From NCBI GenBank assembly GCA_020831825.1, contig JAFIFW010000010.1, positions 204,880-268,879 on the forward strand: a stretch of DNA of 64,000 nt, read 5' to 3'. The translations under genes were made by a program, and so were the position numbers. Shown in pieces: positions 6,815 through 15,856 of the stretch; position 1 is the first letter of the stretch, and the number at the start of each line of letters is the position of its first letter. Origin of the DNA: Methylophaga sp. (lineage in GTDB: Bacteria > Pseudomonadota > Gammaproteobacteria > Nitrosococcales > Methylophagaceae). The notes under the pieces were generated by a model. The model searched no databases and had not been told where the DNA came from. It saw nothing but the letters and a program-made list of their open reading frames with translations.

Positions 6815-8353
6815 TCAATTATCAGAATAACGAAGCCCTGATCGCAGCTTGGGGCTTCGTTTTCTGAGTGAATTGCTCTGTCTCTTTAGACGGCGATATC
6901 CCATCACGACGCCACTGATGCTTATGATCAGTCCGCCAATACTGAAAGCGATAACAAGCGCCTCGCGAAGCCATGGTCTCGCCAGTAAAACATGCCAATC
7001 CCAGCTATGCAGCAGATTAAATAACCATCGGTTAATACGCCGTTGCTGAGTCAGTTGCTGCAGTACTTCACCATTGTAGGGATTGATGTGAAACCAGGTT
7101 TTATCTGCGTCATCAAACTTGATGCGTAGCATGGGTAATGGTCGGATATGACTGCCATACATGCTCTGTTGCTCACGACTGACATGATAAAAATCATATT
7201 CCGTCAGCCATTGTGTCTGCATGGCATGTTGCTGAGTGATTTCGCTGGCCGCTGAAATCAGTTGTTCAACTGGAATGGTTGCGAAGATTGTCTCTGGCGC
7301 TTCACGGTTAAGCACACGACTTTGCCCCGATGAATCATAGGCTGTCACCCAGATCTCACCTGCAACACTGTTCCATTCAAGCTCATGGGGAGTGAAACCA
7401 TCGGCATAAAATCGCTTGAGTAAATCCCGGGTCGAGATGCCATTGTCAAACATAATGCTGCCGGCCAGATCGCCCTGATAACTTGCAGCCGAAAAACTGC
7501 TGGGTTTTGACAGCACATTCCATGGGCTCATCGACATCAAACCACTAAAAATAAAGGCAATTAATACAACTCCAAACAACAGACCGGCCACATGGTGCCA
7601 ACGGGAAAATCCCGCAGGATAAGGCGAGTGAGAGCCGCTGCGAAAGGTTTTGGAAAAACGCCAACGTTTGATGCCCAGCACTTGTCCGATAATCGCCATA
7701 AACGTGCCGGCCAGAGACAAATAAATCACCAGTTCAGCCCACCAGGAAAGTGAACGGACCGGATAGAGCCAGTGCAACCAGGCCCCTATCCAACCCCAGG
7801 TCCGTTCAACTCGGGTAGCATCGCGAATCACCAGACCGCTATGCGATGAAATATATAACCAGCGATGAGCTTCGTCATGAATGCGAACGACATGCAAAGG
7901 TCGCTCTCTGTCCAGTCCTCGTGATTGCGTCCAGACATCACGATCAATCAAACCGAGATAGTCAGGCGCTGCATTACCCTGAAAAAAAGCACTGGCCGAA
8001 GCCAGTGCCAGTTCGCTATCCGCCTGTTTGCGTCGCTCCCCCGTTTCAGCATGAACCGCAATAACAGGCTCACCTCGATAGCTGAATAAATAGTGAGGTT
8101 GACCAGCAATGCTGCTGAGCCTGATTTTCTCAGGCACTCTCGATTGACCGGTTTGCTTGAGTGCAGAGGCAACAGAAATACAGCATTGTTCACTTTCAAA
8201 CGAAAGTGCTGGCAGTCGCTCGAGGTGTTCGGCTGGGGTTAACTTGGGATATCCCACATACAACATGACAATACCGGACACAAACCAGGCAGCCATGAAC
8301 AGACAAAGAATAATCCCCAGCCAGCGATGCCATAAAAACAACTGACGCATCAT
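6815..8353 (-). CDS. PepSY-associated TM protein, PiuB/FsrB-like putative metal reductase
   Basis: This 512-residue inner-membrane protein of the PepSY_TM family has an N-terminal TM helix (LGIILCLFMAAWFVSGIVML), central helices around residues 200-285 and a last one near residue 475, with periplasmic PepSY-like segments between. Histidines in or near the helices (HRW at 9-11, HWLYP, RWHH, LLHSWDWH) could carry heme or contact metal. Family members reduce or process iron brought in by siderophores. Its ATG overlaps the stop of the TonB-dependent receptor gene (ATGA), so the two are translationally coupled. The final codons contain a terminator-like hairpin shared with the convergent copB gene. 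Confidence 0.85.
   Translation of the reverse strand: MMRQLFLWHRWLGIILCLFMAAWFVSGIVMLYVGYPKLTPAEHLERLPALSFESEQCCISVASALKQTGQSRVPEKIRLSSIAGQPHYLFSYRGEPVIAVHAETGERRKQADSELALASASAFFQGNAAPDYLGLIDRDVWTQSRGLDRERPLHVVRIHDEAHRWLYISSHSGLVIRDATRVERTWGWIGAWLHWLYPVRSLSWWAELVIYLSLAGTFMAIIGQVLGIKRWRFSKTFRSGSHSPYPAGFSRWHHVAGLLFGVVLIAFIFSGLMSMSPWNVLSKPSSFSAASYQGDLAGSIMFDNGISTRDLLKRFYADGFTPHELEWNSVAGEIWVTAYDSSGQSRVLNREAPETIFATIPVEQLISAASEITQQHAMQTQWLTEYDFYHVSREQQSMYGSHIRPLPMLRIKFDDADKTWFHINPYNGEVLQQLTQQRRINRWLFNLLHSWDWHVLLARPWLREALVIAFSIGGLIISISGVVMGYRRLKRQSNSLRKRSPKLRSGLRYSDN
6829..6863. terminator. Hairpin between copB and the PepSY gene
   Basis: AACGAAGCCC (6829-6838) and GGGCTTCGTT (6852-6861) form a perfect 10-bp stem followed by T residues in the plus direction. 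It terminates copB and lies inside the last codons of the convergent PepSY gene. Confidence 0.75.
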
Positions 8354-10467
8354 CAGAATTTCAGATCCAGTGTCAAATCAACACTGCGTGGTTCTCCAAC
8401 GTAATATTGCGCGCCCGAACCGGAGTACGCGTAGTGCTTGTTGGACAGGTTACGTCCTCGCAGCGTTAACGCCGCATGCTGGTTCAAGTTGTACGATACA
8501 AAAGCATCATAAAGCGTATAAGCCGGCAACCAGGTGGTATTTTCGTTGTTGGCATACACCGAAGCGACATGTCGCAGGCCAGTACCAAACTGCCAGCTGA
8601 CATCAGGCTCATAAATCAGCCACAGATTCGCTACTCGCTTAGGCACGCTGCTTGGCGTTTTACCCTTGCGTGATTCGCCGCTCTCAAAAAACTTGTCATA
8701 TTCGGCATCGACAAAAGCCACGTTACCGTCAGCACGAACCGTATCGGTAATTTGCAATGTGCTGGCGATCTCAAGCCCCAGTGAACTCTGTTGCCCCACT
8801 TGCACAAACACTGTGTTGTCGTTGGGATCACGCGTCAAAAAATTACGGCGTGTGATGTGGTACGCCGCGATGGTTGCCGTGCCTCGACCATCCAGATAGT
8901 TAAATTTGGAGCCAACTTCAAACTGACGACCTTTGCTGATATCAAAATCGTCGAGACTGGAGTTATTGCTAGTCGTTAAAGTGCCGCCGGGTGGCTCTGC
9001 AGAAGTGCTGTATTGTGCATAAAACATCACATCGCTGTTCAGATCAAAAACCACCCCCAAACGTCCTGACAGGGTATTCCAATCACCACGAAAAGCCTCA
9101 CCACCGCGCTGTCTCTGCAAACGCGAACGTATAGAGTCATAACGCAGCGCTGACACCAGAGACAAACGCTCTGTCAGCCCTTGACGGTTTTCAGCAAATA
9201 TCGAGGCCATTTCAACCCGGTTGCTGCGACCGCGTTGCAGTGACCCCAGGCCGAGATCTTCAAATTTTCGAGGTGCAAAGTTGAAGGGATCAACAGTATC
9301 AAAAACGCCGGATGAGGTTGGGTAGCCGGTATGACGATTGACGTTAAAGTCTAAGCCCAATGCCCAATCGCTTTGCCGATTAAATAATTGCCCCAAGTGT
9401 GTCAGCTCAAGCCGGTTACCGGTCATTTCCTGGGTGTGTCGTTGCAGCAGACCTGATTGGCGTCTTACCAGCGTATTGCTGGCATCTGTATAGCGATAAC
9501 CTTCAAGGTTACGGTAATCTCGCTTGGCACCGTAATGATAGAGCGTGTTTTGCAAAGAAGTTTTGTCATTAAACTGATACTGCGTGACTGACCTGAGCCA
9601 GCGGACCCGTTGCTGATAAATTCCGTCTTCAACGTTGAAGTTTTTCTTGCGTAAGCCCTTATCAATTCGGATGGTGCCTAATTGCGGCGTTAAGGTAGGG
9701 GTTCCCCAATATGGATTGTCAACCTGCTCTTCCTGATATTCGAATGCCAGGGTATGTGACAAACGATCTGATAGGTCAGTTAGCCAAGAAAGCGCCAGCG
9801 TGTCTGCCCGGCGCTCAACTCGATTAATATGACTCTCACTATCAGTATAGCTATAGTCGAATCGAACCCAGTTGGTCTCATTCACTGCCTTGTTGACGCC
9901 GATCGCTGCTGATTTGGTATCAAAGCTTCCAATACCCAGTCTGGCAGTCACTTCCTGATCAACGCGCTGCGCTGATTTGGTCACGTAATTAAGACTGCCG
10001 CCAACTGAACTTGCGCCATATAAAAATGATGACGGGCCACCCACCGCCTCTACACGGTCATAAATCCAGGAATCAACAGGCCTTGCTGCAATGACGTAAG
10101 CAAGCGGAATGCCATTAAACAACTGGTTGACTTGTGCGCCGGTAAAACCACGATAAGAGACAAAACCACCACGTCCGGGAAACGATGCCAGGTTAATGCC
10201 CGGCAGAATGTTGGCGGCATCTTGCAGATCACGCGCACCAATCAAATCCAGCGTTTCACGATCGGCAATCGCGACAGAAGCAGGATTTTCGCGGTTCGAC
10301 AACCCCAAGCGGGAACCGGCGTTTGAGGGGGTGTCCAAATCCAGACCACGTTGCGCAGCCGTGGTGACTGTCATGGGTTCAAGCGGACGAACATCAATGT
10401 CTTCGGCATGTACCAGATTTGGGCTAGCCACCAGACTTGTGATCAATAAACGAGACAGCACACGCAT
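8353..10467 (-). CDS. TonB-dependent (siderophore-type) outer-membrane receptor
   Basis: This 704-residue protein has a signal peptide (ending VHA, about residue 22), a TonB-box-like segment EPMTVTTA, and a plug domain with GARDLQDAANILPGI and the RGF motif. A 22-strand-type barrel follows, ending in LDLKF with a terminal phenylalanine. The plug signature (VEAVGGPSSFLYGASSVGGSLNYVTK) is typical of ferric-siderophore receptors. The start at 10467 has GGAG about eight bases upstream; further upstream in-frame ATGs would precede the signal peptide. The gene is coupled to a downstream PepSY reductase-like gene, as in iron-uptake pairs. The ligand is unknown; its place beside copper genes leaves a copper-chelate possible. 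Confidence 0.88.
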   Translation of the reverse strand: MRVLSRLLITSLVASPNLVHAEDIDVRPLEPMTVTTAAQRGLDLDTPSNAGSRLGLSNRENPASVAIADRETLDLIGARDLQDAANILPGINLASFPGRGGFVSYRGFTGAQVNQLFNGIPLAYVIAARPVDSWIYDRVEAVGGPSSFLYGASSVGGSLNYVTKSAQRVDQEVTARLGIGSFDTKSAAIGVNKAVNETNWVRFDYSYTDSESHINRVERRADTLALSWLTDLSDRLSHTLAFEYQEEQVDNPYWGTPTLTPQLGTIRIDKGLRKKNFNVEDGIYQQRVRWLRSVTQYQFNDKTSLQNTLYHYGAKRDYRNLEGYRYTDASNTLVRRQSGLLQRHTQEMTGNRLELTHLGQLFNRQSDWALGLDFNVNRHTGYPTSSGVFDTVDPFNFAPRKFEDLGLGSLQRGRSNRVEMASIFAENRQGLTERLSLVSALRYDSIRSRLQRQRGGEAFRGDWNTLSGRLGVVFDLNSDVMFYAQYSTSAEPPGGTLTTSNNSSLDDFDISKGRQFEVGSKFNYLDGRGTATIAAYHITRRNFLTRDPNDNTVFVQVGQQSSLGLEIASTLQITDTVRADGNVAFVDAEYDKFFESGESRKGKTPSSVPKRVANLWLIYEPDVSWQFGTGLRHVASVYANNENTTWLPAYTLYDAFVSYNLNQHAALTLRGRNLSNKHYAYSGSGAQYYVGEPRSVDLTLDLKF

Positions 10468-10517
10468 TATAAAACTCCGAAAAAATTCACGGAGATGAAC
10501 ACTACGCGATGCCTGCA

Positions 10518-10562
10518 GATAAGTTTTGTGGCTTATCGCCACCTGCTGTGCCATATGCCACA
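10518..10562 (-). promoter_or_regulatory. CRP-like palindrome and alternative hairpins upstream of the receptor gene
   Basis: TGTG-N8-CACA at 10547-10562, with a CATATG centre, resembles a CRP/FNR-family site. Closer to the gene, two mutually exclusive hairpins share bases: GTGGC/GCCAC (10528-10532 with 10538-10542) and GATAAG/CTTATC (10518-10523 with 10532-10537). No Fur box was recognised. Function is a guess. Confidence 0.3.
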
Positions 10563-10616
10563 GTGCATGGTGATGTTGTGGCTGAAAGCCCCAGTGGATG
10601 GGAAGTTAGCTAAAAA

Positions 10617-11201
10617 TCACTTTGACGCGTTTTTTTGCAATTTCCAGTCAGATAATAACGGCCAGCCGTGAATTTCGCTGCCCAGTGCCTTGAGCCAGTC
10701 GCCCAGCACCCGATTGGAATTGTGCCTTAGTGTGTAGTTATCCGGATGATGGACAAACTCCAGATCATATTCAGCGCGATATTGCAGGCTGTCTCGGGCC
10801 GCGTCGAATTTCTGTTGCAGTTGTTCAAGCAGACGGTCAACCGCTTCGGCTTCGACCTCAAGACTGAGCATGTTTTCGATACCGACCTTGACCTGTTGCC
10901 GAACATTATCGGCAGTGGCTGGCCCCGGCAATTCCCGTCGGCCCAATGCCGCTTTGCTGGGCAAGGCAATTGCCCGGAAACCGGAGAAAATACCGGTCTG
11001 GGCTTGTGCGTAGTAACGCCAATCGCCATAGGAATATCGAATCAAATCGCCGTTGGCCTGACTCAATACCAGACTGGAATGCTTGCCATGATCAAGTATG
11101 AATATGCTGCGGGGTGTTTCGGGTGTGACTGGCGGCGTAATGCGCGCCGAGCAGCCGGCTAATATCAATAAAATCGAACTTAATATCAGCAGTCGCAACA
11201 T
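10617..11201 (-). CDS. Lipoprotein, DUF2459-like
   Basis: This 194-residue protein has a lipobox (LILAGC, acylated Cys about residue 16) after a short hydrophobic signal, so it is a membrane-anchored lipoprotein. The segment SIFILDHGKHSSLVL followed by RYSYGDWRYYA resembles the DUF2459 family, where a conserved His/Gly-containing strand precedes a YGD motif. Function of that family is unknown. It stands between the TonB receptor (gap about 150 bp) and hslO (gap 13 bp, same strand), so it could be read from the htpG-hslO side. DUF assignment is tentative. Confidence 0.6.
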   Translation of the reverse strand: MLRLLILSSILLILAGCSARITPPVTPETPRSIFILDHGKHSSLVLSQANGDLIRYSYGDWRYYAQAQTGIFSGFRAIALPSKAALGRRELPGPATADNVRQQVKVGIENMLSLEVEAEAVDRLLEQLQQKFDAARDSLQYRAEYDLEFVHHPDNYTLRHNSNRVLGDWLKALGSEIHGWPLLSDWKLQKNASK

Positions 11202-11214
11202 TTATATCTAGGCC

Positions 11215-12108
11215 CTAGTGCAATACGTCGGTATCACTGCTGGGCGATATGGTGTCGTTAAATAACTGCGCAATATCGACCTTATCAAACTGATAGTGGG
11301 TATTACAGAATTCGCAGGCCGCTTCCAGATAACCATGTTCTTCAATAATGTCATCGGCTTCGGCTTCACCCAACATGCGAATAGTTTCTCCGACCCGCTC
11401 GCGGGAACAGGTACAGGCAAATTCAAGCATCGTGGTGGTCAACAGCCGAACCGGCTCTTGGTGAAACAGACGATGTAACAGGTTGATGGCATCTAGTTCA
11501 CATAATTCCTGTGGTGTGACGGTTGACGCTAGTTGGTTAATACGTGACCAGTTTTCGGCCTGTTCAGGTTTTTTATCGCCCGGCAATTGTTGTAAAAACA
11601 AACCGGCGGCGGCCTGTTGATCAGCGGTCAGCCAAATACGGGTATCAAGCTGTTCTGATTGTTGAAAATAGTTTTCCAATACCGCAGACAAATTGTCACC
11701 ATTGAGGCTGACAATGCCTTGATAGGGCTGCTTGGCACCCACTACTTCGATAGTGATTGCCAACGTGCCTTCGCCCAGTAATTCGCTGAAACTGGCGGTA
11801 TCTGCAATCTCACCTTGCCAATTGGCAAGACCTCTCAGCGTGTGATCACTGGTGCATTCGACCATCATCATTGATACTGGTCCATTGGCGCGAATTTGCA
11901 ACACCAGACGACCTTCAATTTTCACCGTTTCGGTGAGTAATGCGGCAGCCGCCAGCATTTCACCCAGCAGATGCGCCACCGGTGCCGGATAGTCACGTTG
12001 TTTGCTGACTTCCTGCCAGGTGCTCTTTAACTGAACCCACTCGCCACGCACCTCGGCATTGTCAAAAATAAAGCGTTGCAGATGATCCTGTTGAGGGCTG
12101 TCTTGCAT
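11215..12108 (-). CDS. hslO: Hsp33 redox-regulated holdase chaperone
   Basis: This 297-residue Hsp33 has the diagnostic zinc-binding redox switch C232-x-C234 and C265-x2-C268 near the C-terminus. In reduced cells these cysteines hold zinc; on oxidative stress they form disulfides, the C-terminal region unfolds and the chaperone becomes active. The N-terminal core (EVRGEWVQL, GEMLAAAALL) matches the family. It lies 124 bp downstream of htpG on the same strand, giving a stress chaperone pair. Length is normal. Confidence 0.96.
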   Translation of the reverse strand: MQDSPQQDHLQRFIFDNAEVRGEWVQLKSTWQEVSKQRDYPAPVAHLLGEMLAAAALLTETVKIEGRLVLQIRANGPVSMMMVECTSDHTLRGLANWQGEIADTASFSELLGEGTLAITIEVVGAKQPYQGIVSLNGDNLSAVLENYFQQSEQLDTRIWLTADQQAAAGLFLQQLPGDKKPEQAENWSRINQLASTVTPQELCELDAINLLHRLFHQEPVRLLTTTMLEFACTCSRERVGETIRMLGEAEADDIIEEHGYLEAACEFCNTHYQFDKVDIAQLFNDTISPSSDTDVLH

Positions 12109-12191
12109 GATGGTGTCCTGATTACGCGATGATCGCGGCGGGTTAAATGATGAGGCTTAGCAGAGATATTCTATCGCATCCGAGAATGACC

Positions 12192-12221
12192 GGCCCCTCC
12201 CCGCACGCAGGGAGAGAGGCC
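12192..12221 (-). other. Strong GC-rich stem-loop after htpG
   Basis: Arms at 12192-12202 and about 12211-12221 pair over 11 bp (two G-U in RNA) around a seven-to-eight-base loop, 11 bp past the htpG stop. There is no U-tract, so it may be a dispersed repeat or an mRNA-stabilising hairpin rather than a standard terminator. A related pyrimidine-rich sequence (CTCTCTCCCTA) occurs near 17858. Confidence 0.5.
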
Positions 12222-12232
12222 GAACAGTCGGA

Positions 12233-14140
12233 TTAGGCCTGCTGCAACAGCATGGCATTGAGTTTTTTGACGAAGCTGGCCGGATCATCCAGTTGACCAC
12301 CTTCAGCAAGCAGCGCCTGATCAAACAAGATAGACACCCAATCGCCGAACTTATCATCGTTGCTTTCGTCTTTCAGCTTGGCCACCATCGGATGCTCAGG
12401 GTTAAGCTCCAGAATCGGTTTACTGCCTGAGACTTGCTGCCCCGCTGCCTTGAGCATGCGTTCCAAGTTGGCACTCATGTCGTAGTTATCAGCCACCAGA
12501 CAGGCAGGTGAATCAGTCAAACGATGGGTAATGCGAACATCTTTGACCTTCTCGTCGAGTGTTTTCTTTACACGCTCCACCAGATCTTCAAAGTTTTTCT
12601 CAACTTCTTCGTGGGCTTTCTTCTCTTGCTCATCTTCGAGTTCGCCCAGATCCAGATCGCCTTTGGCCACGGATTGCAGATGTTTGCCGTCAAAATCAGT
12701 CAGTGAATTCACCAACCACTCATCCACCCGATCGGTCAGCAACAGCACTTCGATGCCTTTCTTGCGGAAGACTTCCAGATGTGGGCTGTTTTTCGCTGCG
12801 GCGTAGCTTTCGGCAGTGATGTAATAAATCTTGTCCTGCTTTTCCTTCATCCGGCCAACATAGTCTTCCAGCGAAACTGTTTGCTCGGTAGAGCCGGATT
12901 CAGTGGTGGCAAAACGCAACAGCTTGGCCAAGGTTTCTTTGTTGGCAAAATCTTCGCCCGGACCTTCCTTGATGACTTGACCAAATTCTTTCCAGAACTT
13001 GCTGTATTGCTCTGGCTCGTTTTTGGCCATTTTGCTCAGTTCAGACAGGATTTTCTTCACTGAGGCAGTGCGGATGCTGTCGATGACTTTGCTGCTTTGC
13101 AGGATCTCACGCGATACGTTGAGCGGCAGATCGTTGGTATCAATCACACCGCGGATAAAGCGCAGATAACGCGGCATCAGCTGCTCGCTGTCTTCCATGA
13201 TAAAGACACGTTTTACATACAGCTTGATGCCGTGCATGCGATCCCGATCCCACAGATCAAACGGTGCCCGTGACGGGATAAACAACAGCGAGGTGTATTC
13301 GGTGTTGCCTTCGACCTTGTTATGGCTCCAGCTCAGTGGATCTTCAAAATCATGAGCAACCTGCTTGTAAAACTCTTTGTACTGGTCATCGCTGATGTCG
13401 TTTTTTGACAGTGTCCACAGCGCGGTGGCTTTGTTGACGGTTTCATCTTCAATCACGCTGTCATCAATCTTGCCGTCTTCATCCGGCACCGGCTCTTTGT
13501 TCATAACAATCGGCAGATTGATGTGATCCGAGTATTTGCGAATGATGTTGCGGATGCGCCAGCCGTTGAGGAATTCGTCTTCACCTTCACGCAGATGCAA
13601 GGTGATCTCGGTGCCACGCGTGGCTTTTTCGATGGTTTCAATGCTGAATTCGCCTTCACCACCAGATTCCCACAGCACACCGTGTTCAGCGGTGAGGCCC
13701 GCTCGACGGGTTTTCAGGGTGACTTTGTCGGCGACAATAAACGCCGAGTAGAAACCGACACCAAATTGACCAATCAGCTGAGAGTCTTTGGCCTGATCAC
13801 CGGTCAGTTGACCAAAAAAGGCCTTGGTGCCACTGCGGGCAATTGTACCGATATTGTCGATAACTTCCTGGCGGTTCATGCCAATGCCGTTATCGGTGAT
13901 GGTGATGGTGCGTGCTTTTTCGTCAAAAGCAACGCGGATGTTCAACTCTGCGTCATCTTCATACAACGCATCATCCGACAACGCTTCAAAACGCAGCTTG
14001 TCAGCCGCATCCGCCGCATTGGAAATCAGCTCACGCAGAAAGATTTCCTTGTTGCTGTACAGCGAATGAATCATCAGATTCAGTAGTTGTTTGACTTCAG
14101 TCTGGAACCCTAAAGTCTCTTTATGTGCGTCAACGCCCAT
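12233..14140 (-). CDS. htpG: Chaperone HtpG (bacterial Hsp90)
   Basis: This 635-residue Hsp90 has the GHKL ATPase motifs at the N-terminus ([32 protein letters not shown]), the middle domain and the C-terminal dimerisation domain. It helps late folding of client proteins in the cytoplasm. The start at 14140 is chosen because GGAGG lies 10 bases upstream, the protein then begins [16 protein letters not shown] like other HtpGs, and a heat-shock promoter at 14183-14211 would place transcription start downstream of the only longer ATG (14200). Divergent from a protease-like gene. Confidence 0.96.
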   Translation of the reverse strand: MGVDAHKETLGFQTEVKQLLNLMIHSLYSNKEIFLRELISNAADAADKLRFEALSDDALYEDDAELNIRVAFDEKARTITITDNGIGMNRQEVIDNIGTIARSGTKAFFGQLTGDQAKDSQLIGQFGVGFYSAFIVADKVTLKTRRAGLTAEHGVLWESGGEGEFSIETIEKATRGTEITLHLREGEDEFLNGWRIRNIIRKYSDHINLPIVMNKEPVPDEDGKIDDSVIEDETVNKATALWTLSKNDISDDQYKEFYKQVAHDFEDPLSWSHNKVEGNTEYTSLLFIPSRAPFDLWDRDRMHGIKLYVKRVFIMEDSEQLMPRYLRFIRGVIDTNDLPLNVSREILQSSKVIDSIRTASVKKILSELSKMAKNEPEQYSKFWKEFGQVIKEGPGEDFANKETLAKLLRFATTESGSTEQTVSLEDYVGRMKEKQDKIYYITAESYAAAKNSPHLEVFRKKGIEVLLLTDRVDEWLVNSLTDFDGKHLQSVAKGDLDLGELEDEQEKKAHEEVEKNFEDLVERVKKTLDEKVKDVRITHRLTDSPACLVADNYDMSANLERMLKAAGQQVSGSKPILELNPEHPMVAKLKDESNDDKFGDWVSILFDQALLAEGGQLDDPASFVKKLNAMLLQQA

Positions 14141-14182
14141 TGCAGTTATGCCTCCATCTGGCTTGTTGAATTGATAGCCTGC

Positions 14183-14211
14183 ATATGGGGATTGCGCCAT
14201 TGGAAATCAAG
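14183..14211 (-). promoter_or_regulatory. Sigma32 (RpoH) heat-shock promoter for htpG
   Basis: Read on the minus strand, CTTGATT (14205-14211) is followed after 14 bp by CCCCATAT (14183-14190). This is a near-perfect match to the RpoH consensus CTTGAAA-N13-17-CCCCATNT, and it sits about 43 bp upstream of the assigned htpG start. Confidence 0.85.
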
Positions 14212-14343
14212 AGCCTGTCATCAAGCCGTCATCGCTGACTGCTACTATGTGATGATGGAACTATCCAAAGCAGAATGATTCCCTAATAACGCAAATCGCG
14301 TTTTAAGCGACTTGTGATAGAGTTTTTTAATAAAGGAGAAAAC

Positions 14344-14844
14344 ATGCATTCTCTGGTCCTGGCATCGCTAATGACGGTGATGCCACTGATGGCCGACACA
14401 GGTGTTGGCGAGCAACAAGCAAAAGTCTTTGGCCACGAAGAAAAGGTCAAACTCTTTCCAGGCGGTATTAAGGCCACTGCAAGACTCGACACCGGAGCCG
14501 CAACAAACTCCATCTACGCAGTCGATACCGAGGTGGTCGAGCAAGGTGGACAAAAGCATGTGGAATTCACCTTTGTGGATCACGAAGGCAAATCACATCG
14601 ACTGACACGCCCGCTGATCGATCAAGTCACAGTCACGCAGGCCAGTGGCCAACAAAGGCGTTATGTGGTTGAAATGGGACTATGCCTGGGCGATCACTAT
14701 GAAAACTCAAGATTTACCCTGGCAGATCGCAGCCATATGACATTCCCGATACTGGTGGGCCGCAATTTTCTGAAAAACTCGGTACTGGTGAGCTCTTCGG
14801 ACACCAATACTCAAGCGCCGAAATGTGACGTGCGCCTGGGCTAG
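14344..14844 (+). CDS. Periplasmic retropepsin-like aspartic protease (PF05618, 'Zn_protease' family)
   Basis: This 166-residue protein has a signal sequence (about residues 1-17) and the retropepsin-type active-site loop R-L-D49-T-G-A at about residue 47, followed by the family block VGRNFLKNSVLV near the C-terminus. The family was first labelled ATP-dependent zinc protease, but the DTGA motif argues for an aspartyl-protease fold; relatives are fused to or neighbour RimK-type ligases. The start ATG has AAGGAG six bases upstream. It is divergent from htpG and convergent with the LprI-like gene. Substrate unknown. Confidence 0.8.
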   Translation: MHSLVLASLMTVMPLMADTGVGEQQAKVFGHEEKVKLFPGGIKATARLDTGAATNSIYAVDTEVVEQGGQKHVEFTFVDHEGKSHRLTRPLIDQVTVTQASGQQRRYVVEMGLCLGDHYENSRFTLADRSHMTFPILVGRNFLKNSVLVSSSDTNTQAPKCDVRLG

Positions 14845-14850
14845 CCCAGC

Positions 14851-15288
14851 CTACAGTGGTCGGCCACTTGAGGATCGCCCAGGCTTTCGATCCGGCTTGG
14901 GCGTTTCCGCACTATCCATCAAAGTCAGATAGTCATTTCTGAGCTGCTCAATACGTGCTTCTGTCAGTTGAATGGCACATCCGAGATATATCGCAGATCT
15001 GATGGAGCCCTGACGCCATATTTCGTACAAAGAGCGGCAGTGGCTGTCTCGATATGATTGCCAGTTATGCTGACTGTCACTAATCGCTTCCATCGCCTGA
15101 CCGTCATCCTGATGGCGTTGCATGGCTTCAGACAGGGTGACGCGCATCTGTTGCTCAGTGTCCTTTAGCATCTCTGACAGACAGGCATTCATCTCCAGCG
15201 TGGTTTGTGCTTCAGCGCAAAGCGACTGGTCAGCAAACACTGGACTACTGGTTAAAAACAACAGCAATGCAAAAGCAGTTTTCATCAT
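14851..15288 (-). CDS. LprI-like (DUF1311) secreted protein
   Basis: This 145-residue protein has a signal peptide ending VFA (about residue 19). A typical LprI N-terminal domain follows, with paired cysteines (CAEAQTTLEMNAC, then HCRSLYE and LGCAIQLTEAR), likely forming disulfides in the periplasm. The block QHNWQSYRDSHC is the family hallmark. LprI in mycobacteria inhibits lysozyme; most proteobacterial members are uncharacterised. The C-terminal 20 residues are polar and probably disordered. It is convergent with the preceding protease-like gene (6-bp gap). Confidence 0.8.
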   Translation of the reverse strand: MMKTAFALLLFLTSSPVFADQSLCAEAQTTLEMNACLSEMLKDTEQQMRVTLSEAMQRHQDDGQAMEAISDSQHNWQSYRDSHCRSLYEIWRQGSIRSAIYLGCAIQLTEARIEQLRNDYLTLMDSAETPKPDRKPGRSSSGRPL

Positions 15289-15403
15289 GGTTCACTCCAT
15301 CAGGGGCCATCAGCATAACCCGAAACCATAAGACCAAAAGACATTGAATTTTTATCCTGTGGCTCTGCTAAACTGCAATCAGTCCACCCAATAAAGAGCC
15401 AGC

Positions 15404-15856
15404 ATGGACTTGCAGCGGATCATCAACGTTAAACAGGTGAATGAACATATCCATTCATCAGGGCAACCCCTTATCGAAGAGTTTCAATTAATCGCCGACG
15501 CTGGTTTCGAAACGGTGATCAACCTGCTGCCAGCAACTCACCCCGAAGCACTCAAAAACGAGGCTGCCATAGTCAGTGAACTGGGCATGCACTATCTGCA
15601 TATCGAAGTGCCTTTTGACCAACCCCAGCGAGCGCACTGGAATCATTTCAATCAGTTGATGGAACAACGTGCCGGCACCAAGGTCTGGGTACATTGTCTG
15701 CTCAACTATCGAGCTTCAGCATTTTTGTTCTTGTATCTCCATCATGTTCAGGGCCTGTCCGAATTGCAGGCCAGACAGCAGGTATTCACCGATTGGACCG
15801 CCGATAGCGTCTGGTCGAATGTCATGTGCAATCGTTTTCCGGAGGATTCAGCATGA
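15404..15856 (+). CDS. Tyrosine-phosphatase-fold protein (DUF442/Blh-like)
   Basis: This 150-residue cytoplasmic protein begins with the segment NVKQVNEHIHSSGQPLIEEFQLIADAGFETVINL, typical of the beta-lactamase-hydrolase-like/DUF442 phosphatase superfamily. The candidate P-loop is V-H97-C98-LLNY-R103-A-S. The spacing is C-x4-R rather than the classical C-x5-R, so catalysis cannot be assumed. Its TGA stop overlaps the ATG of the VOC gene behind it, so the two are translationally coupled. The physiological substrate is unknown. Confidence 0.75.
   Translation: MDLQRIINVKQVNEHIHSSGQPLIEEFQLIADAGFETVINLLPATHPEALKNEAAIVSELGMHYLHIEVPFDQPQRAHWNHFNQLMEQRAGTKVWVHCLLNYRASAFLFLYLHHVQGLSELQARQQVFTDWTADSVWSNVMCNRFPEDSA

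Noticed and set aside
10467..10616. Possible cobalamin riboswitch before the TonB-dependent receptor
   Set aside because: The conserved B12-box and core elements are absent; only short hairpins and a CRP-like palindrome are visible.
13523..14086. Long open frame (187 codons) on the plus strand opposite htpG
   Set aside because: It is a shadow of the htpG coding frame, has no ribosome site and no recognisable domain.
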